Positions 44,221 to 53,608 are shown, counted from the stretch's first letter. The stretch: 64,000 nucleotides of DNA from Pseudomonas anatoliensis (GCF_017976235.1 NZ_JACVHC010000003.1:620001-684000); one strand, 5' to 3'. A program made the numbers and translations. The notes: generated from the sequence alone by a model not told the origin.

Positions 44221-44236
44221 ATAAGTAAACACTTAT
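44221..44236. promoter_or_regulatory. Palindrome between pycA and its LysR neighbour
   Basis: ATAAGT-N4-ACTTAT is a perfect 6-4-6 inverted repeat in AT-rich DNA, 138 bp before pycA and 38 bp before the LysR gene. It is the likely binding site of that regulator or the core of its promoter. Confidence 0.55.
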
Positions 44237-44273
44237 AGTTGAAACATCCGCCCGCACCCAGAGCCTGAATAAA

Positions 44274-45236
44274 ATGCGTAAGTCACTGATGCGTATGACA
44301 TTACGCCAGTTACAGATCTTCAATGAAGTGTGTGATTTACGCTCCTACAGCCGCGCAGCCGAGGAAATGTCGCTCACACAACCGGCCGTGAGCCTACAGA
44401 TTCGTCAGCTCGAAGAGCTGATCGGGCAGCCATTATTCGATTATGTCGGCAAAAAACTCTACATGACCGAGGCCGCCGAAGCCCTTCAGCGCGCCAGCCG
44501 AGACATTTTCGGGCGCCTGGAAAACCTCGACATGCAGTTGTCGGACATGCAGGGCTCGCTGCAAGGCCAACTGAAACTGGCGGTGGAATCGAGCGCGAAG
44601 TATTTCGTGCCGCATCTGTTCGCGGCGTTCAAGCGCCAGAATCCGGAAGTTAATCTGCAACTGACCGTGGTCAATCGCGGCCAGGTGATCCGGCGTCTTT
44701 CCGACAACCGCGATGATCTGGTGATCATGTCGATGGTGCCGCAAGACATGGGGTTGGAGTTCCTGCCGTTCCTCAATAATCCGATTGTCGCCGTGGCTCG
44801 CCCGGATCATCCGCTGGCGCATATGGGGCCGCTGCGTTTGCAGGATCTTGAGCCGTACACGCTACTGATCCGCGAACCCGGCTCGGGTACGCGACTGGCG
44901 TGCGAAGAGTATTTCAAAGAGAAGCGCGTGCATTTCACCCAGACTCAGGAAGTGGCCTCGGCCGAAGCGCAACGTGAATGCGTGGCAGCGGGTCTGGGCC
45001 TGGCGCTGTTGACGCGCCACGCCCTGAACCTTGAGCTGGCGACCGGCGGCCTGGTCGAGTTGCCGGTCGAGGAGTTGCCGCTGCTGCGTAGCTGGTGCCT
45101 GGTGCAAGCAAAATCCAAGCGCTTGTCACCGGTGGCGCACGCCTTCCTGGCGTTTATCCGCAGCGAACGCGTGCAGATCAGCGCGCTGGTTGAGCGCTTC
45201 GACGGGAAGCTGCCGGTGCTGCCTGCCAATAATTGA
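44274..45236 (+). CDS. LysR-type regulator, PycR-like
   Basis: The 320-residue regulator has a winged HTH (about 8-68; LRQLQIFNEVCDLRSYSRAAEEMSLTQPAVSLQIRQLEELIG) and a LysR substrate-binding domain. It is divergent from pycA-oadA, as the Pseudomonas PycR gene is, and probably controls them. The first ATG gives an N terminus (MRKSLMRMTLRQLQ) that I recall from homologues; an ATG seven codons later is an alternative. Its 3' end overlaps a small convergent gene by 59 nt. Confidence 0.9.
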   Translation: MRKSLMRMTLRQLQIFNEVCDLRSYSRAAEEMSLTQPAVSLQIRQLEELIGQPLFDYVGKKLYMTEAAEALQRASRDIFGRLENLDMQLSDMQGSLQGQLKLAVESSAKYFVPHLFAAFKRQNPEVNLQLTVVNRGQVIRRLSDNRDDLVIMSMVPQDMGLEFLPFLNNPIVAVARPDHPLAHMGPLRLQDLEPYTLLIREPGSGTRLACEEYFKEKRVHFTQTQEVASAEAQRECVAAGLGLALLTRHALNLELATGGLVELPVEELPLLRSWCLVQAKSKRLSPVAHAFLAFIRSERVQISALVERFDGKLPVLPANN

Positions 45237-45390
45237 GTTCGACTTCCTCGGGAAAACCGCCGATTTCGGCCTGAAGCTGACGAAGTTCATAGCGATCTTC
45301 GATGGCGCGACGAAATTCCATACGGCGCTGGTCTTCCTGCTGACGACGGGTTTTCGCTGCGCTGTTGCGTTCTTCGTAGGGCTGAGCCAT
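45178..45390 (-). CDS. Small basic protein, PA3496-like (putative envelope integrity)
   Basis: A predicted 70-residue protein dominated by charged helices (AKTRRQQEDQRRMEFRRAIEDRYELRQLQAEIGGFPEE). The pattern RRxIEDRxExRxLQ recalls the PA3496 family of small Pseudomonas proteins linked to envelope integrity; the match is from memory. GGGAGA seven nt before the ATG is a good ribosome site. It overlaps the end of the convergent LysR gene by 59 nt, so one of the two 3' ends is constrained by the other. Confidence 0.6.
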   Translation of the reverse strand: MAQPYEERNSAAKTRRQQEDQRRMEFRRAIEDRYELRQLQAEIGGFPEEVELNYWQAAPAASRRSAQPAR

Positions 45391-45493
45391 TTCGAGTCTC
45401 CCAAGGCGTTTACGGGAGTTTCAAGATAGGCGCGGGGGATGACGGTTTGGCTGCGTCGTGGTTACAGACTGATGAAGGTTTGCATCGAAAAGC

Positions 45494-45571
45494 AAAAGAT
45501 CGCAGCCTTCGGCAGCTCCTACAAGGGAATGCGTACACCCGTAGGAGCTGCCGAAGACTGCGATCTTTTGA
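45494..45571. repeat. REPIN, GATCGCAGCC..CTCCTAC family
   Basis: Arms AAAGATCGCAGCCTTCGGCA and complement with one mismatch (GAAGACTGCGATC), ending at the stop codon of the RpiR gene. Confidence 0.85.
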
Positions 45572-45573
45572 TC

Positions 45574-46440
45574 TTAGTCATCCAGTGCTTTCACTGCTTT
45601 CGGAGACAGACGCAAGCTACGCAGACTGCGCTTCACGCTCTTGAGGTGGTTGACCAGGCTCGGACCACGCGCCATGGCCACGCCCATCGCCAGCACGTCG
45701 ATTACCACCAGGTGAGCAATGCGCGAAGTCAGCGGCGTATAGATTTCGGTGTCTTCGTGCACATCGATCGCCAGATTGACCGTCGACAGTTCTGCCAATG
45801 GCGTCTGGCTCGGGCACAGGGTGATCAGCGAAGCACCGCTCTCGCGCACAAGATTGGCGGTGATCAGCAAATCCTTGGAGCGCCCGGACTGGGAAATGCA
45901 AATCGCCACGTCAGTGGGCTTCAACGTCACCGCCGACATCGCCTGCATGTGCGGATCGGAATACGCCGCCGCCGTCAGCAGCAGGCGGAAGAACTTGTGC
46001 TGCGCATCCGCTGCCACCGCACCCGACGCGCCAAAGCCATAGAACTCGACGCGCTGCGCCTGCGACATCAAGCTCACCGCACGCTGCAATTCCACCGGAT
46101 CGAGCTTCTCGCGAACCTCCATCAACGTGTGCAACGTGGTGTCGAAAATCTTCAGGCTGTAATCGGCAACGGAGTCGTCTTCATGGATCGCGAACTGGCC
46201 GAAGCTGGCACCGGCGGCCAGGCTTTGCGCCAGTTTCAGTTTCAGATCCTGAAAGCCGGAACAACCGATGGCGCGACAAAAGCGCACGATGGTCGGCTCA
46301 CTGATGCCGACATTGTGGGCCAGGTCGGCCATGGAACTGTGCATCACTGCCGCAGGGTCAAGCAGCACGTGGTCGGCGACCTTGAGCTCCGACTTGCGTA
46401 ACAGGTGACGTGACTGGGCGATGTGTTGCAGCAGATTCAA
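45574..46440 (-). CDS. RpiR-family regulator, HexR paralogue
   Basis: The 288-residue protein has an N-terminal RpiR HTH (1-77; SSMADLAHNVGISEPTIVRFCRAIGCSGFQDLKLKLAQSL) and a C-terminal SIS sugar-phosphate domain (about 125-265; VEFYGFGASGAVAADAQHKFFRL and ICISQSGRSKDLL). It resembles HexR, which responds to KDPG in glucose metabolism, but differs from the known HexR N terminus, so it is probably a paralogue. A perfect 6-3-6 palindrome (46480-46494) upstream suggests autoregulation. Its place near pycA points to central carbon control. Confidence 0.88.
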   Translation of the reverse strand: MNLLQHIAQSRHLLRKSELKVADHVLLDPAAVMHSSMADLAHNVGISEPTIVRFCRAIGCSGFQDLKLKLAQSLAAGASFGQFAIHEDDSVADYSLKIFDTTLHTLMEVREKLDPVELQRAVSLMSQAQRVEFYGFGASGAVAADAQHKFFRLLLTAAAYSDPHMQAMSAVTLKPTDVAICISQSGRSKDLLITANLVRESGASLITLCPSQTPLAELSTVNLAIDVHEDTEIYTPLTSRIAHLVVIDVLAMGVAMARGPSLVNHLKSVKRSLRSLRLSPKAVKALDD

Positions 46441-46479
46441 GGGGCTGGACTCTTCTTATGGTCGGGGATGTAGCAAGCT

Positions 46480-46494
46480 TGTAGTTATACTACA
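46480..46494. promoter_or_regulatory. HexR-type box before the RpiR gene
   Basis: TGTAGTTATACTACA fits the HexR consensus TGTARTWWWAYTACA at every position. It is 40 nt upstream of the start codon. Confidence 0.75.
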
Positions 46495-46567
46495 TGAATT
46501 GGCTTTTTGCCTGCTCAATGCGTAACTCCATGTCCCCATATCAGGCGCGATGGCGTGCATGTAGCCC

Positions 46568-49441
46568 TTATAGCGGGTTTTCCTGTGCGCGCAAAAGCCC
46601 GGCCAGAGCGGCAGCTTCAACGGGCCGACTGATCAGATAACCCTGCACTTCATCACAACGCTCGGTGCGCAAAAACTCCAGCTGTTCCTCGCGCTCTACC
46701 CCCTCAGCCACCACTTTCAGCGACAGCCCGTGGGCCATGGCGATGATCGCCCGGGTGATTGCCGCATCTTCACTGCCCTCGCCCAAACCACGAATGAACG
46801 CTTGATCGATCTTCACGTAATCCACCGGGATGCGCTTGAGATAACTCAGCGATGAATACCCGGTGCCGAAATCGTCGATGGCCAGTTTCACGCCCAGATC
46901 GCGCAGTTGCTGGAACGTCGCGATGATGTGTTCAACGCTGTCGAGCAGCTGACTTTCGGTCAGTTCGAGTTCGAGGTAGTGCGGCGCCAGCCCGGTTTCT
47001 TCCAGGACTTGTCGCACCAGACTGACCAGCTTGCCTTGGCGCAACTGGTGCACCGACAGGTTCACCGAAACGCGAATCGGCGCGAGCCCCTGACGCTGCC
47101 ATTCGCACGCCTGCCAGCAAGCCTGGCGCAGCACGAATTCGCCGATCGGCCCGATCAATCCGGTTTCTTCGGCCAGCCCGATGAAGTCCCCCGGCGGCAC
47201 CTGACCCATACTCGGATGATCCCAGCGCACCAGGGCTTCCGCCGCATTCAAGCGCCCCGACTCCAGGCACAGCTTGGGCTGATAGAACACCTGTAATTGC
47301 TTCTCATCGATGGCTTTGCGCAACTGGTTTTCCAGCTGCAATCGTTCAAGGGTGCTGGCTTGCAGGCTATCGGTGTAGAACTGGAAATTGTTGCCGCCCA
47401 GATGTTTGGCATGTTGCATGGCCATGTTCGACTGGCTGACCAGCGCGGAAATCTCCCGCGCATTGTCCGGCAGCATGCTAATGCCCATCGAGGCGCTGAC
47501 CACCAATTCGTGCCCGTCCACGGTCAGCGGCAGGCGCAGCTTGGCCGACAGCCGTGTGGCGACCCGCGCCAGACTCGACAGGTTGCCGTAGGCATCGAAC
47601 AGCACAGCGAACTCGTCGCCAGATAAGCGGGCGATCGTGTCGGCTTCCGGCAAGGCGTTGACCAATCGGCGAGCCATCTTCTGCAGCATCTGGTCAGCGA
47701 TTTCATGGCCCAGGCTGTCGTTGAGCAGTTTGAAGCGATCAAGATTGATGTGCAGCAGCGCCAGACTGCGCCGTCCGCCCTGCCGAAACCGTTGGTGGGC
47801 TTCATGCAGCCGTTCGCGAAACAGCGATCGGTTGGCCAGACCGGTAAGTTCGTCGTAGTGCGTCAAATAACGCATGCGCTCTTCGGATTCACGCCGCGCG
47901 GAAAGATCGGCGAAGAAGCCGACAATGTGACTTACATTTCCCCGACTATCGCGCACCGCGTTGAGTTGAAGCCATTGCGGATACAGTTCGCCGTTCTTGC
48001 GGGTCTCCACCAATTCGCCCTGCCAACTGCCGTGCTGCTCCAGCGCGGTGCGGATGGCGACGTAGTGGCGGCGGGCATCGCGACTGCATGGCAGCTCGAC
48101 CACGTTACGCCCGAGCATTTCATCAATGCCGTAACCGGTGACCCGGCTGAACGCCTGATTGATCGCGATCAGTGCGTAATTCGGGTCGAAAATCACAATG
48201 CCTTCGCTGGCCGCCTCGAACACCGTTGCCGCCAGGCGCTGCTGCTCTTCAAGGCTTTTGCTGGCGCTGATATCGCGGCGAGTGCCGACCATGCGGATCA
48301 CCCGCCCGCTTTCACTGCGCTCTACGGCGCGGCCCCGGTCCTCGATCCAGACCCAATGGCCATCGCCGTGACGCACGCGATATTCGATCTGATAGTCCTC
48401 GCTGCGGCCCTTCAGATGCTCGATCAACGCCTGTTTGAGGGGCGGCACATCTTCGGGGTGCAGCCGCGGTTTGAGGTCGCGCAGGATGGCGGTGACGTAT
48501 TCCGGAGCCAGGCCGAACAGTTCCTGGATCTGCGTGTGGTGGACTTCGTCGGTTTGCAGATTCCAGTCCCACAGCCCCAACTCACTGGCCTTCAACGCCA
48601 GCGCCAGACGTGTTTCGCTTTTGCTCAAGGCCTGATTGGCGGCGTCCAGCTCGCGGCTGCGCAGGGCGACGCGGTCTTCCAGCTCGACCTGAGCTTCGCG
48701 CAACTTGCCCTCGGCGCAGCGCCGATGGTCGATTTCTGTCGCCAGTTCCTGATTGAGCTGCTCGCTGCGCGCCTGTGTCTGTTGCAGATGCTCGATCAGG
48801 TGCTGGTTCTGGAAGCGCCGCAGCAAACCACGATCGATCAGACGATTGACCTGCCACGCCACCACGCTCAGCGATCCCAGCAGAATCAGCCCGAGCCAGC
48901 CCCAACCGCGCGCCAGCTCGTCGCCGCCCCAAAACAGATAACCGATCGCCGGCAGCAGACAGGGCAAGGTAAAGGACAGAAATGCCGGCAGGCTCACCGC
49001 GTAGGCGACACTGGCCGACAGGGTCGCGGCGCCGATCAGGCCGAAGACCCAGGCTTGTTGCATGAAGTTGTCGGCGGGCACCAGCGCGATGCCCGCACCG
49101 GCCAGGGTCAGGCCGGTCATGGTCGAGCCGAGCAGGAACATCCGGCGCCAGATTGGCTGGGCCTGCCGGTTGGGGATCGCGGAGTCGAACGCGGCTACCT
49201 GAATCACCCGTAAAGCCACCAGCGACAACAACCACACCAGCCAGACGCTGACCACGAAATAGCGCTGCGGGCTCCAGAGCAAACCGGCGCAGACCAGACC
49301 ATTGATCAACATGAACAGCGTGGGCAATAAAGAGCCCTGATACAGCAGACGCGTGCGCTCGACCGCCATCTCGACGGCGTAGTGCTTGCGGATAACCCGG
49401 GGTTCCACAGAGGGGCCCGACAGTTCGGCGCTGAGGGTCAT
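46568..49441 (-). CDS. Membrane PAS-GGDEF-EAL protein (c-di-GMP turnover)
   Basis: The predicted 957-residue protein has about six N-terminal membrane helices (38-200), a coiled coil (205-275), two PAS/PAC sensory domains (about 280-395 and 405-520), a GGDEF domain (525-690) and an EAL domain (700-950). The cyclase motif is SGDEF (607-611) instead of GGDEF. The EAL motif (EALVRW, 735-740) and the DDFGTGYSSL loop are intact, so net phosphodiesterase activity is likely. The start is taken at MTLSAEL, which sits just before the conserved part. It is divergent from uvrD with a 256-nt gap. Confidence 0.88.
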   Translation of the reverse strand: MTLSAELSGPSVEPRVIRKHYAVEMAVERTRLLYQGSLLPTLFMLINGLVCAGLLWSPQRYFVVSVWLVWLLSLVALRVIQVAAFDSAIPNRQAQPIWRRMFLLGSTMTGLTLAGAGIALVPADNFMQQAWVFGLIGAATLSASVAYAVSLPAFLSFTLPCLLPAIGYLFWGGDELARGWGWLGLILLGSLSVVAWQVNRLIDRGLLRRFQNQHLIEHLQQTQARSEQLNQELATEIDHRRCAEGKLREAQVELEDRVALRSRELDAANQALSKSETRLALALKASELGLWDWNLQTDEVHHTQIQELFGLAPEYVTAILRDLKPRLHPEDVPPLKQALIEHLKGRSEDYQIEYRVRHGDGHWVWIEDRGRAVERSESGRVIRMVGTRRDISASKSLEEQQRLAATVFEAASEGIVIFDPNYALIAINQAFSRVTGYGIDEMLGRNVVELPCSRDARRHYVAIRTALEQHGSWQGELVETRKNGELYPQWLQLNAVRDSRGNVSHIVGFFADLSARRESEERMRYLTHYDELTGLANRSLFRERLHEAHQRFRQGGRRSLALLHINLDRFKLLNDSLGHEIADQMLQKMARRLVNALPEADTIARLSGDEFAVLFDAYGNLSSLARVATRLSAKLRLPLTVDGHELVVSASMGISMLPDNAREISALVSQSNMAMQHAKHLGGNNFQFYTDSLQASTLERLQLENQLRKAIDEKQLQVFYQPKLCLESGRLNAAEALVRWDHPSMGQVPPGDFIGLAEETGLIGPIGEFVLRQACWQACEWQRQGLAPIRVSVNLSVHQLRQGKLVSLVRQVLEETGLAPHYLELELTESQLLDSVEHIIATFQQLRDLGVKLAIDDFGTGYSSLSYLKRIPVDYVKIDQAFIRGLGEGSEDAAITRAIIAMAHGLSLKVVAEGVEREEQLEFLRTERCDEVQGYLISRPVEAAALAGLLRAQENPL

Positions 49442-49697
49442 GGGCAACGTTCTTGTTCTTATAAGGGGGCGTGCGCCCGAAACGTGGACGGAGCATACAC
49501 AAGCCGATCCCGTTGCCAAACTGCTGCGGATCACAATTTCATCGAAACTTTTCCCTCCCGTGGTGCCGACAGAACCCGCAGAGTGAGACGGGCTGACGCC
49601 TGTAGCCAGTGACCGACCGGTCGTCATTGACGGCACTTTCATCGGCTAATGCAAAGCTCGGTTTGCCCGGGCCTGCGGCGCACCCTAGAATGCCCCG

Positions 49698-51881
49698 ATG
49701 CGCGATGACCTCTCCCTTCTGCTGAACTCCCTCAACGATGCCCAACGCCAGGCCGTAGCAGCCCCCGTTGGCCGTCAGTTGGTCCTGGCCGGTGCCGGCT
49801 CTGGTAAAACCCGAGTGCTGGTGCACCGTATCGCCTGGTTGATCCAGGTCGAAAACGCCTCGCCCCACTCGATCCTGTCGGTGACCTTCACCAACAAGGC
49901 CGCTGCCGAGATGCGTCACCGCATCGAGCAGTTAATGGGTATCAACCCGGCCGGCATGTGGGTCGGCACCTTCCACGGCCTGGCGCACCGCTTGTTGCGG
50001 GCGCACTGGCAGGAAGCCGGCTTGAGCCAGACCTTCCAGATTCTCGACAGTGACGACCAGCAACGGCTGGTCAAGCGGGTGATCCGCGAGCTGGGCCTGG
50101 ACGAGCAACGCTGGCCGGCCCGTCAGGCCCAATGGTTCATTAATGGACAGAAAGACGAAGGTCTGCGTCCGCAACACATTCAGGCCAGCGGTGACTTGTA
50201 CCTGGCCACCATGCGCGGCATTTATGAGGCCTACGAGGCCGCTTGCCTGCGCGCCGGCGTCATCGATTTCTCCGAACTGCTGCTGCGCGCCCTCGACTTG
50301 TGGCGCGACCACCCGGGGCTGCTGGCGCATTATCAGAAACGCTTCCGGCACATTCTGGTGGACGAGTTCCAGGACACCAACGCCGTGCAGTACGCCTGGT
50401 TGCGCCTGCTCGGCAAGGGCGGCGACAGCCTGATGGTGGTCGGCGACGACGACCAGTCGATTTACGGCTGGCGCGGAGCGAAGATCGAAAACATCCATCA
50501 ATACTCCGCCGACTTCCCGGACGCCGTGACCATTCGCCTGGAGCAGAACTACCGCTCCACCGCCGGCATCCTGAAAGCGGCCAACGCCCTGATCGCCAAC
50601 AACACCGGACGTCTGGGTAAAGAGCTGTGGACCGACGGCGGCGACGGCGAGGCGATCAATCTGTACGCCGCGTTCAACGAACACGACGAAGCACGCTACG
50701 TTGTCGAAACCATCGAAAGCGCGCTGAAAACCGGCCTGGCTCGCAGCGACATCGCGATTTTGTACCGCTCCAACGCCCAGTCACGCGTTTTGGAAGAAGC
50801 ATTGCTGCGTGAACGCATTCCGTACCGCATCTATGGCGGCCAGCGCTTCTTCGAGCGTGCGGAAATCAAGAACGCCATGGCCTACCTGCGTTTGCTCGAA
50901 GGTCGGGGCAATGATGCAGCGCTGGAGCGGGTGATCAACGTCCCGGCTCGCGGCATCGGCGAGAAAACCGTCGAAGCGATTCGCGAGCATGCGCGCCACA
51001 GCGATGTGTCGATGTGGGAAGGCATGCGCCTGTTGGTCGCCAATAAAGGCCTGACCGGTCGTGCTGCGGGTGCGCTGGGAGCGTTTATCGAGCTGATCGA
51101 GAACCTCGCTGCCAAATGCGCCGAGATGCCGCTGCACCTGATGACCCAAACCGTTATCGAGCAATCCGGTCTGATCGCCTATCACGAAGCGGAAAAAGGC
51201 GAGAAAGGCCAGGCTCGGGTAGAAAACCTTGAGGAACTGGTCAGCGCCGCGCGCAACTTCGAGAACACTGAAGAGGACGAAGACCTGACGCCACTGGCAG
51301 CATTCCTCGGCCACGCTTCGCTGGAGGCCGGCGATACTCAGGCCGACGAGCACGAAGACAGCATTCAGTTGATGACCCTGCACAGCGCCAAAGGCCTGGA
51401 ATTCCCTTACGTGTTCCTCGTGGGCATGGAAGAAGGCCTGTTCCCGCACAAGATGAGCCTGGAAGAACCGGGACGTCTTGAAGAAGAACGCCGCCTGGCC
51501 TACGTCGGTATCACCCGGGCCATGCAGAACCTGGTGATGACCTACGCTGAAACCCGGCGCCTGTACGGCAGCGAAACCTACAACAAGGTCTCGCGTTTCG
51601 TACGGGAGGTGCCGAAAGGCCTGATTCAGGAAGTCCGTTTGTCGAACAGCGTCAGCCGTCCGTTCGGCGGCAACCAGTCGATGAGTGGCAGCAATCTGTT
51701 CAGCGGCAGCGAGATTCCCGAGACTGGCTTCAGCCTGGGTCAGGCAGTGCGCCACTCGGTCTTTGGCGACGGCGTGATCCTCAACTTCGAAGGTGCGGGT
51801 GCACAGGCGCGGGTGCAGGTGAACTTCGGCGAAGGCAGCAAGTGGCTGATGCTCGGTTACGCGAAGCTGGAAGCCATATAA
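49698..51881 (+). CDS. uvrD: DNA helicase II UvrD
   Basis: The 727-residue SF1 helicase has Walker A GAGSGKT (about 33-39), motif II DEFQD (near 223), motif III GDDDQSIYGWRGA (near 252), the motif IV/VI region YVGITRAMQNLVMTYA (near 605) and a C-terminal Tudor-like tail. It works in nucleotide excision repair, mismatch repair and removal of RecA from DNA. Length is normal (E. coli 720). No LexA box was seen in the 256-nt gap upstream. It is the only repair gene in the window. Confidence 0.97.
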   Translation: MRDDLSLLLNSLNDAQRQAVAAPVGRQLVLAGAGSGKTRVLVHRIAWLIQVENASPHSILSVTFTNKAAAEMRHRIEQLMGINPAGMWVGTFHGLAHRLLRAHWQEAGLSQTFQILDSDDQQRLVKRVIRELGLDEQRWPARQAQWFINGQKDEGLRPQHIQASGDLYLATMRGIYEAYEAACLRAGVIDFSELLLRALDLWRDHPGLLAHYQKRFRHILVDEFQDTNAVQYAWLRLLGKGGDSLMVVGDDDQSIYGWRGAKIENIHQYSADFPDAVTIRLEQNYRSTAGILKAANALIANNTGRLGKELWTDGGDGEAINLYAAFNEHDEARYVVETIESALKTGLARSDIAILYRSNAQSRVLEEALLRERIPYRIYGGQRFFERAEIKNAMAYLRLLEGRGNDAALERVINVPARGIGEKTVEAIREHARHSDVSMWEGMRLLVANKGLTGRAAGALGAFIELIENLAAKCAEMPLHLMTQTVIEQSGLIAYHEAEKGEKGQARVENLEELVSAARNFENTEEDEDLTPLAAFLGHASLEAGDTQADEHEDSIQLMTLHSAKGLEFPYVFLVGMEEGLFPHKMSLEEPGRLEEERRLAYVGITRAMQNLVMTYAETRRLYGSETYNKVSRFVREVPKGLIQEVRLSNSVSRPFGGNQSMSGSNLFSGSEIPETGFSLGQAVRHSVFGDGVILNFEGAGAQARVQVNFGEGSKWLMLGYAKLEAI

Positions 51882-51898
51882 GCGCCTGTTCTGCTTTT

Positions 51899-51990
51899 CT
51901 GTAGGAGTGAGCCTGCTCGCGATAGCGGTCTGTCATTCAATGTATGTGTTGACTGACACTCCCTCATCGCGAGCAGGCTCACTCCTACAG
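51899..51990. repeat. REPIN, TCGCGAGCAGGCTCACTCC family
   Basis: Arms TGTAGGAGTGAGCCTGCTCG and complement around a 45-nt centre, just after uvrD. Confidence 0.9.
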
Positions 51991-52168
51991 GTTTCAATTT
52001 CTTTCTGAACCTATCTCCTTTTCCTACAGCCGAAAGTACATGGCCTTATTGCCCCGACCGAGCTGAACGTAACCTGTCAGGCAAAAGCCCGAAACACTCT
52101 CTCGCTAGCCAGCAACACTTCAGCTGTGCAACATGGCGCGCGTGTCTCCACAAACGGGAAATCCCTTT

Positions 52169-53041
52169 ATGAAACGTTTTCTTAGCATCGCCATGGCGTT
52201 GTGCATCGGCCTGACGATGAGCCTCGACGCCAACGCCAAGCGCTTTGGTGGTGGCAAAAGCGCCGGCGCTGCGCCGTCGCACCAGACCAGCCAAATGGCT
52301 CCTTCTTCCCCAGCTGGCGGCGCTGCGGCGACCGCTGGTGCTGCCGGTGCCGCTGGCGCTGCTGCCAAGGCCGGCGGTGCTTCGAAATGGCTCGGCCCTC
52401 TGGCCGGTATCGCCGCCGGTGGTCTGCTCGCTTCCATGTTCATGGGCGGCGGCTTCCAGGGCATGCAGATCTTCGACATTCTGATCATGGCCGTGATCGC
52501 GTTCGTGATCTTCCGCTTCATCGCCGCTCGTCGCCGCAAGCAGCAGGAGCACCTGGCTCCGGCTGGCGCGCCGATGCAGCGTGAAGTGTTCGAGCAGAAG
52601 CCTGCCGGCATGGGTTCGATCTTCGGTGGTTCGGCTGCACCTGCTGCCGCCCGTCCGGTGATCAACGCACCGGCCTGGTTCAACGAGCAGAGCTTCCTTG
52701 AAGCTGCACGCAGCCACTTCCAGTCGCTGCAGCAGCACTGGGACGCTAACGAAATGGACAAGATCGCCGAGTTCGTGACCCCGCAGATGCTCGAGTTCCT
52801 CAAGCGTGAGCGTGCGGATCTGGGCGACGCCTTCCAGTCGACCTACATCGACAACCTCCAGGTTCAACTGGACGGCGTAGATGACCGTGCCGACAAGACC
52901 ATCGCCACCCTGACCTTCAGCGGTGTGTCGAAGACCTCGCGTTTCGACCAGGGCGAAGTGTTCAGCGAAAGCTGGAACATGGAACGTCCGCAGGGCGAGA
53001 ACCAGCCTTGGCTGGTGGCCGGTATCCGCCAGAACGGCTGA
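52169..53041 (+). CDS. Tim44-like domain membrane protein
   Basis: The 290-residue protein has a signal sequence (FLSIAMALCIGLTMSLDANA), a Gly/Ala-rich stretch with two hydrophobic segments (about 75-130), and a C-terminal Tim44-like (LolA/NTF2-type) domain (about 180-290; EQSFLEAARSHFQSLQQHWDANEMDKIAEFVTPQMLEFLK). The bacterial role is unknown. The start at MKRFLS is used because only from there is there a proper signal peptide. A terminator follows 30 nt after the stop. Confidence 0.88.
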   Translation: MKRFLSIAMALCIGLTMSLDANAKRFGGGKSAGAAPSHQTSQMAPSSPAGGAAATAGAAGAAGAAAKAGGASKWLGPLAGIAAGGLLASMFMGGGFQGMQIFDILIMAVIAFVIFRFIAARRRKQQEHLAPAGAPMQREVFEQKPAGMGSIFGGSAAPAAARPVINAPAWFNEQSFLEAARSHFQSLQQHWDANEMDKIAEFVTPQMLEFLKRERADLGDAFQSTYIDNLQVQLDGVDDRADKTIATLTFSGVSKTSRFDQGEVFSESWNMERPQGENQPWLVAGIRQNG

Positions 53042-53070
53042 TCCCCTCTGCGTTAAGCATGCGGTAACAA

Positions 53071-53096
53071 AAACCCCGGACTTGTCCGGGGTTTTT
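53071..53096 (+). terminator. Intrinsic terminator after the Tim44-like gene
   Basis: Stem AACCCCGGA / TCCGGGGTT with a 4-nt loop, then five T. Confidence 0.92.
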
Positions 53097-53179
53097 CTAT
53101 TTCGCGGTTGCATCTATAGCAAGCTACTGTATAAACCGGCCCATATAAACCGCGCCATACAAGCAAGAGGATCCCGGAC

Positions 53180-53587
53180 GTGGAAGAAATCATCGAACAA
53201 CTGCGCGAAGCCAACGAACCGGTACCGGTTCCTTTGGAGTTGCCTGACGAAGACCTGCTGGTTGAAATCGAAGAACAACTGTTCATCGATATTCCGTTTG
53301 TCTTCAGGGAGTTTTTGCTGACGGTCAGCGACGTGGTTTACGGTAGCCTGGAGCCGGTAACTGTCACCGACCCGCAATCGCACACCTACTTGCCGGATGT
53401 CGCCGCCAACGCCTGGGATGCCGGCGTGGATCGCAGTCTGATTCCAATTTGCCAGGACGGCGACGACTACTACTGTGTCGAAGAAGACGGCACGGTGGTG
53501 TTATGGCAAGCCGAGGAAGAGCTGATTGCCGAAGAAACCTGGGAATCGGTCTGGCATTGGGCGCGGGACGTCTGGCTGGAAAGCTGA
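53180..53587 (+). CDS. SMI1/KNR4 family protein
   Basis: A 135-residue acidic protein of the SMI1/KNR4 (SUKH) fold. Its start has ELPDEDLLVEIEEQLFIDIPFVFREFLLTVSDVVYGSLEP, and it has the SLIPICQDGDDYYCVEEDGTVVLW core. Relatives serve as immunity proteins or have cell-wall roles in fungi; no toxin gene lies next to this one, so it is likely a housekeeping type. The start is GTG, with AGAGGA nine nt upstream. It converges on the antiporter gene with 21 nt between. Confidence 0.85.
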   Translation: MEEIIEQLREANEPVPVPLELPDEDLLVEIEEQLFIDIPFVFREFLLTVSDVVYGSLEPVTVTDPQSHTYLPDVAANAWDAGVDRSLIPICQDGDDYYCVEEDGTVVLWQAEEELIAEETWESVWHWARDVWLES

Positions 53588-53608
53588 TCGGCCAAACGCC
53601 CCGGGTGG

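Noticed and set aside
45126..45404. 92-codon alternative frame at the end of the LysR gene
   Set aside because: It overlaps the better-supported 70-codon frame; it has no ribosome site and composition of a shadow.
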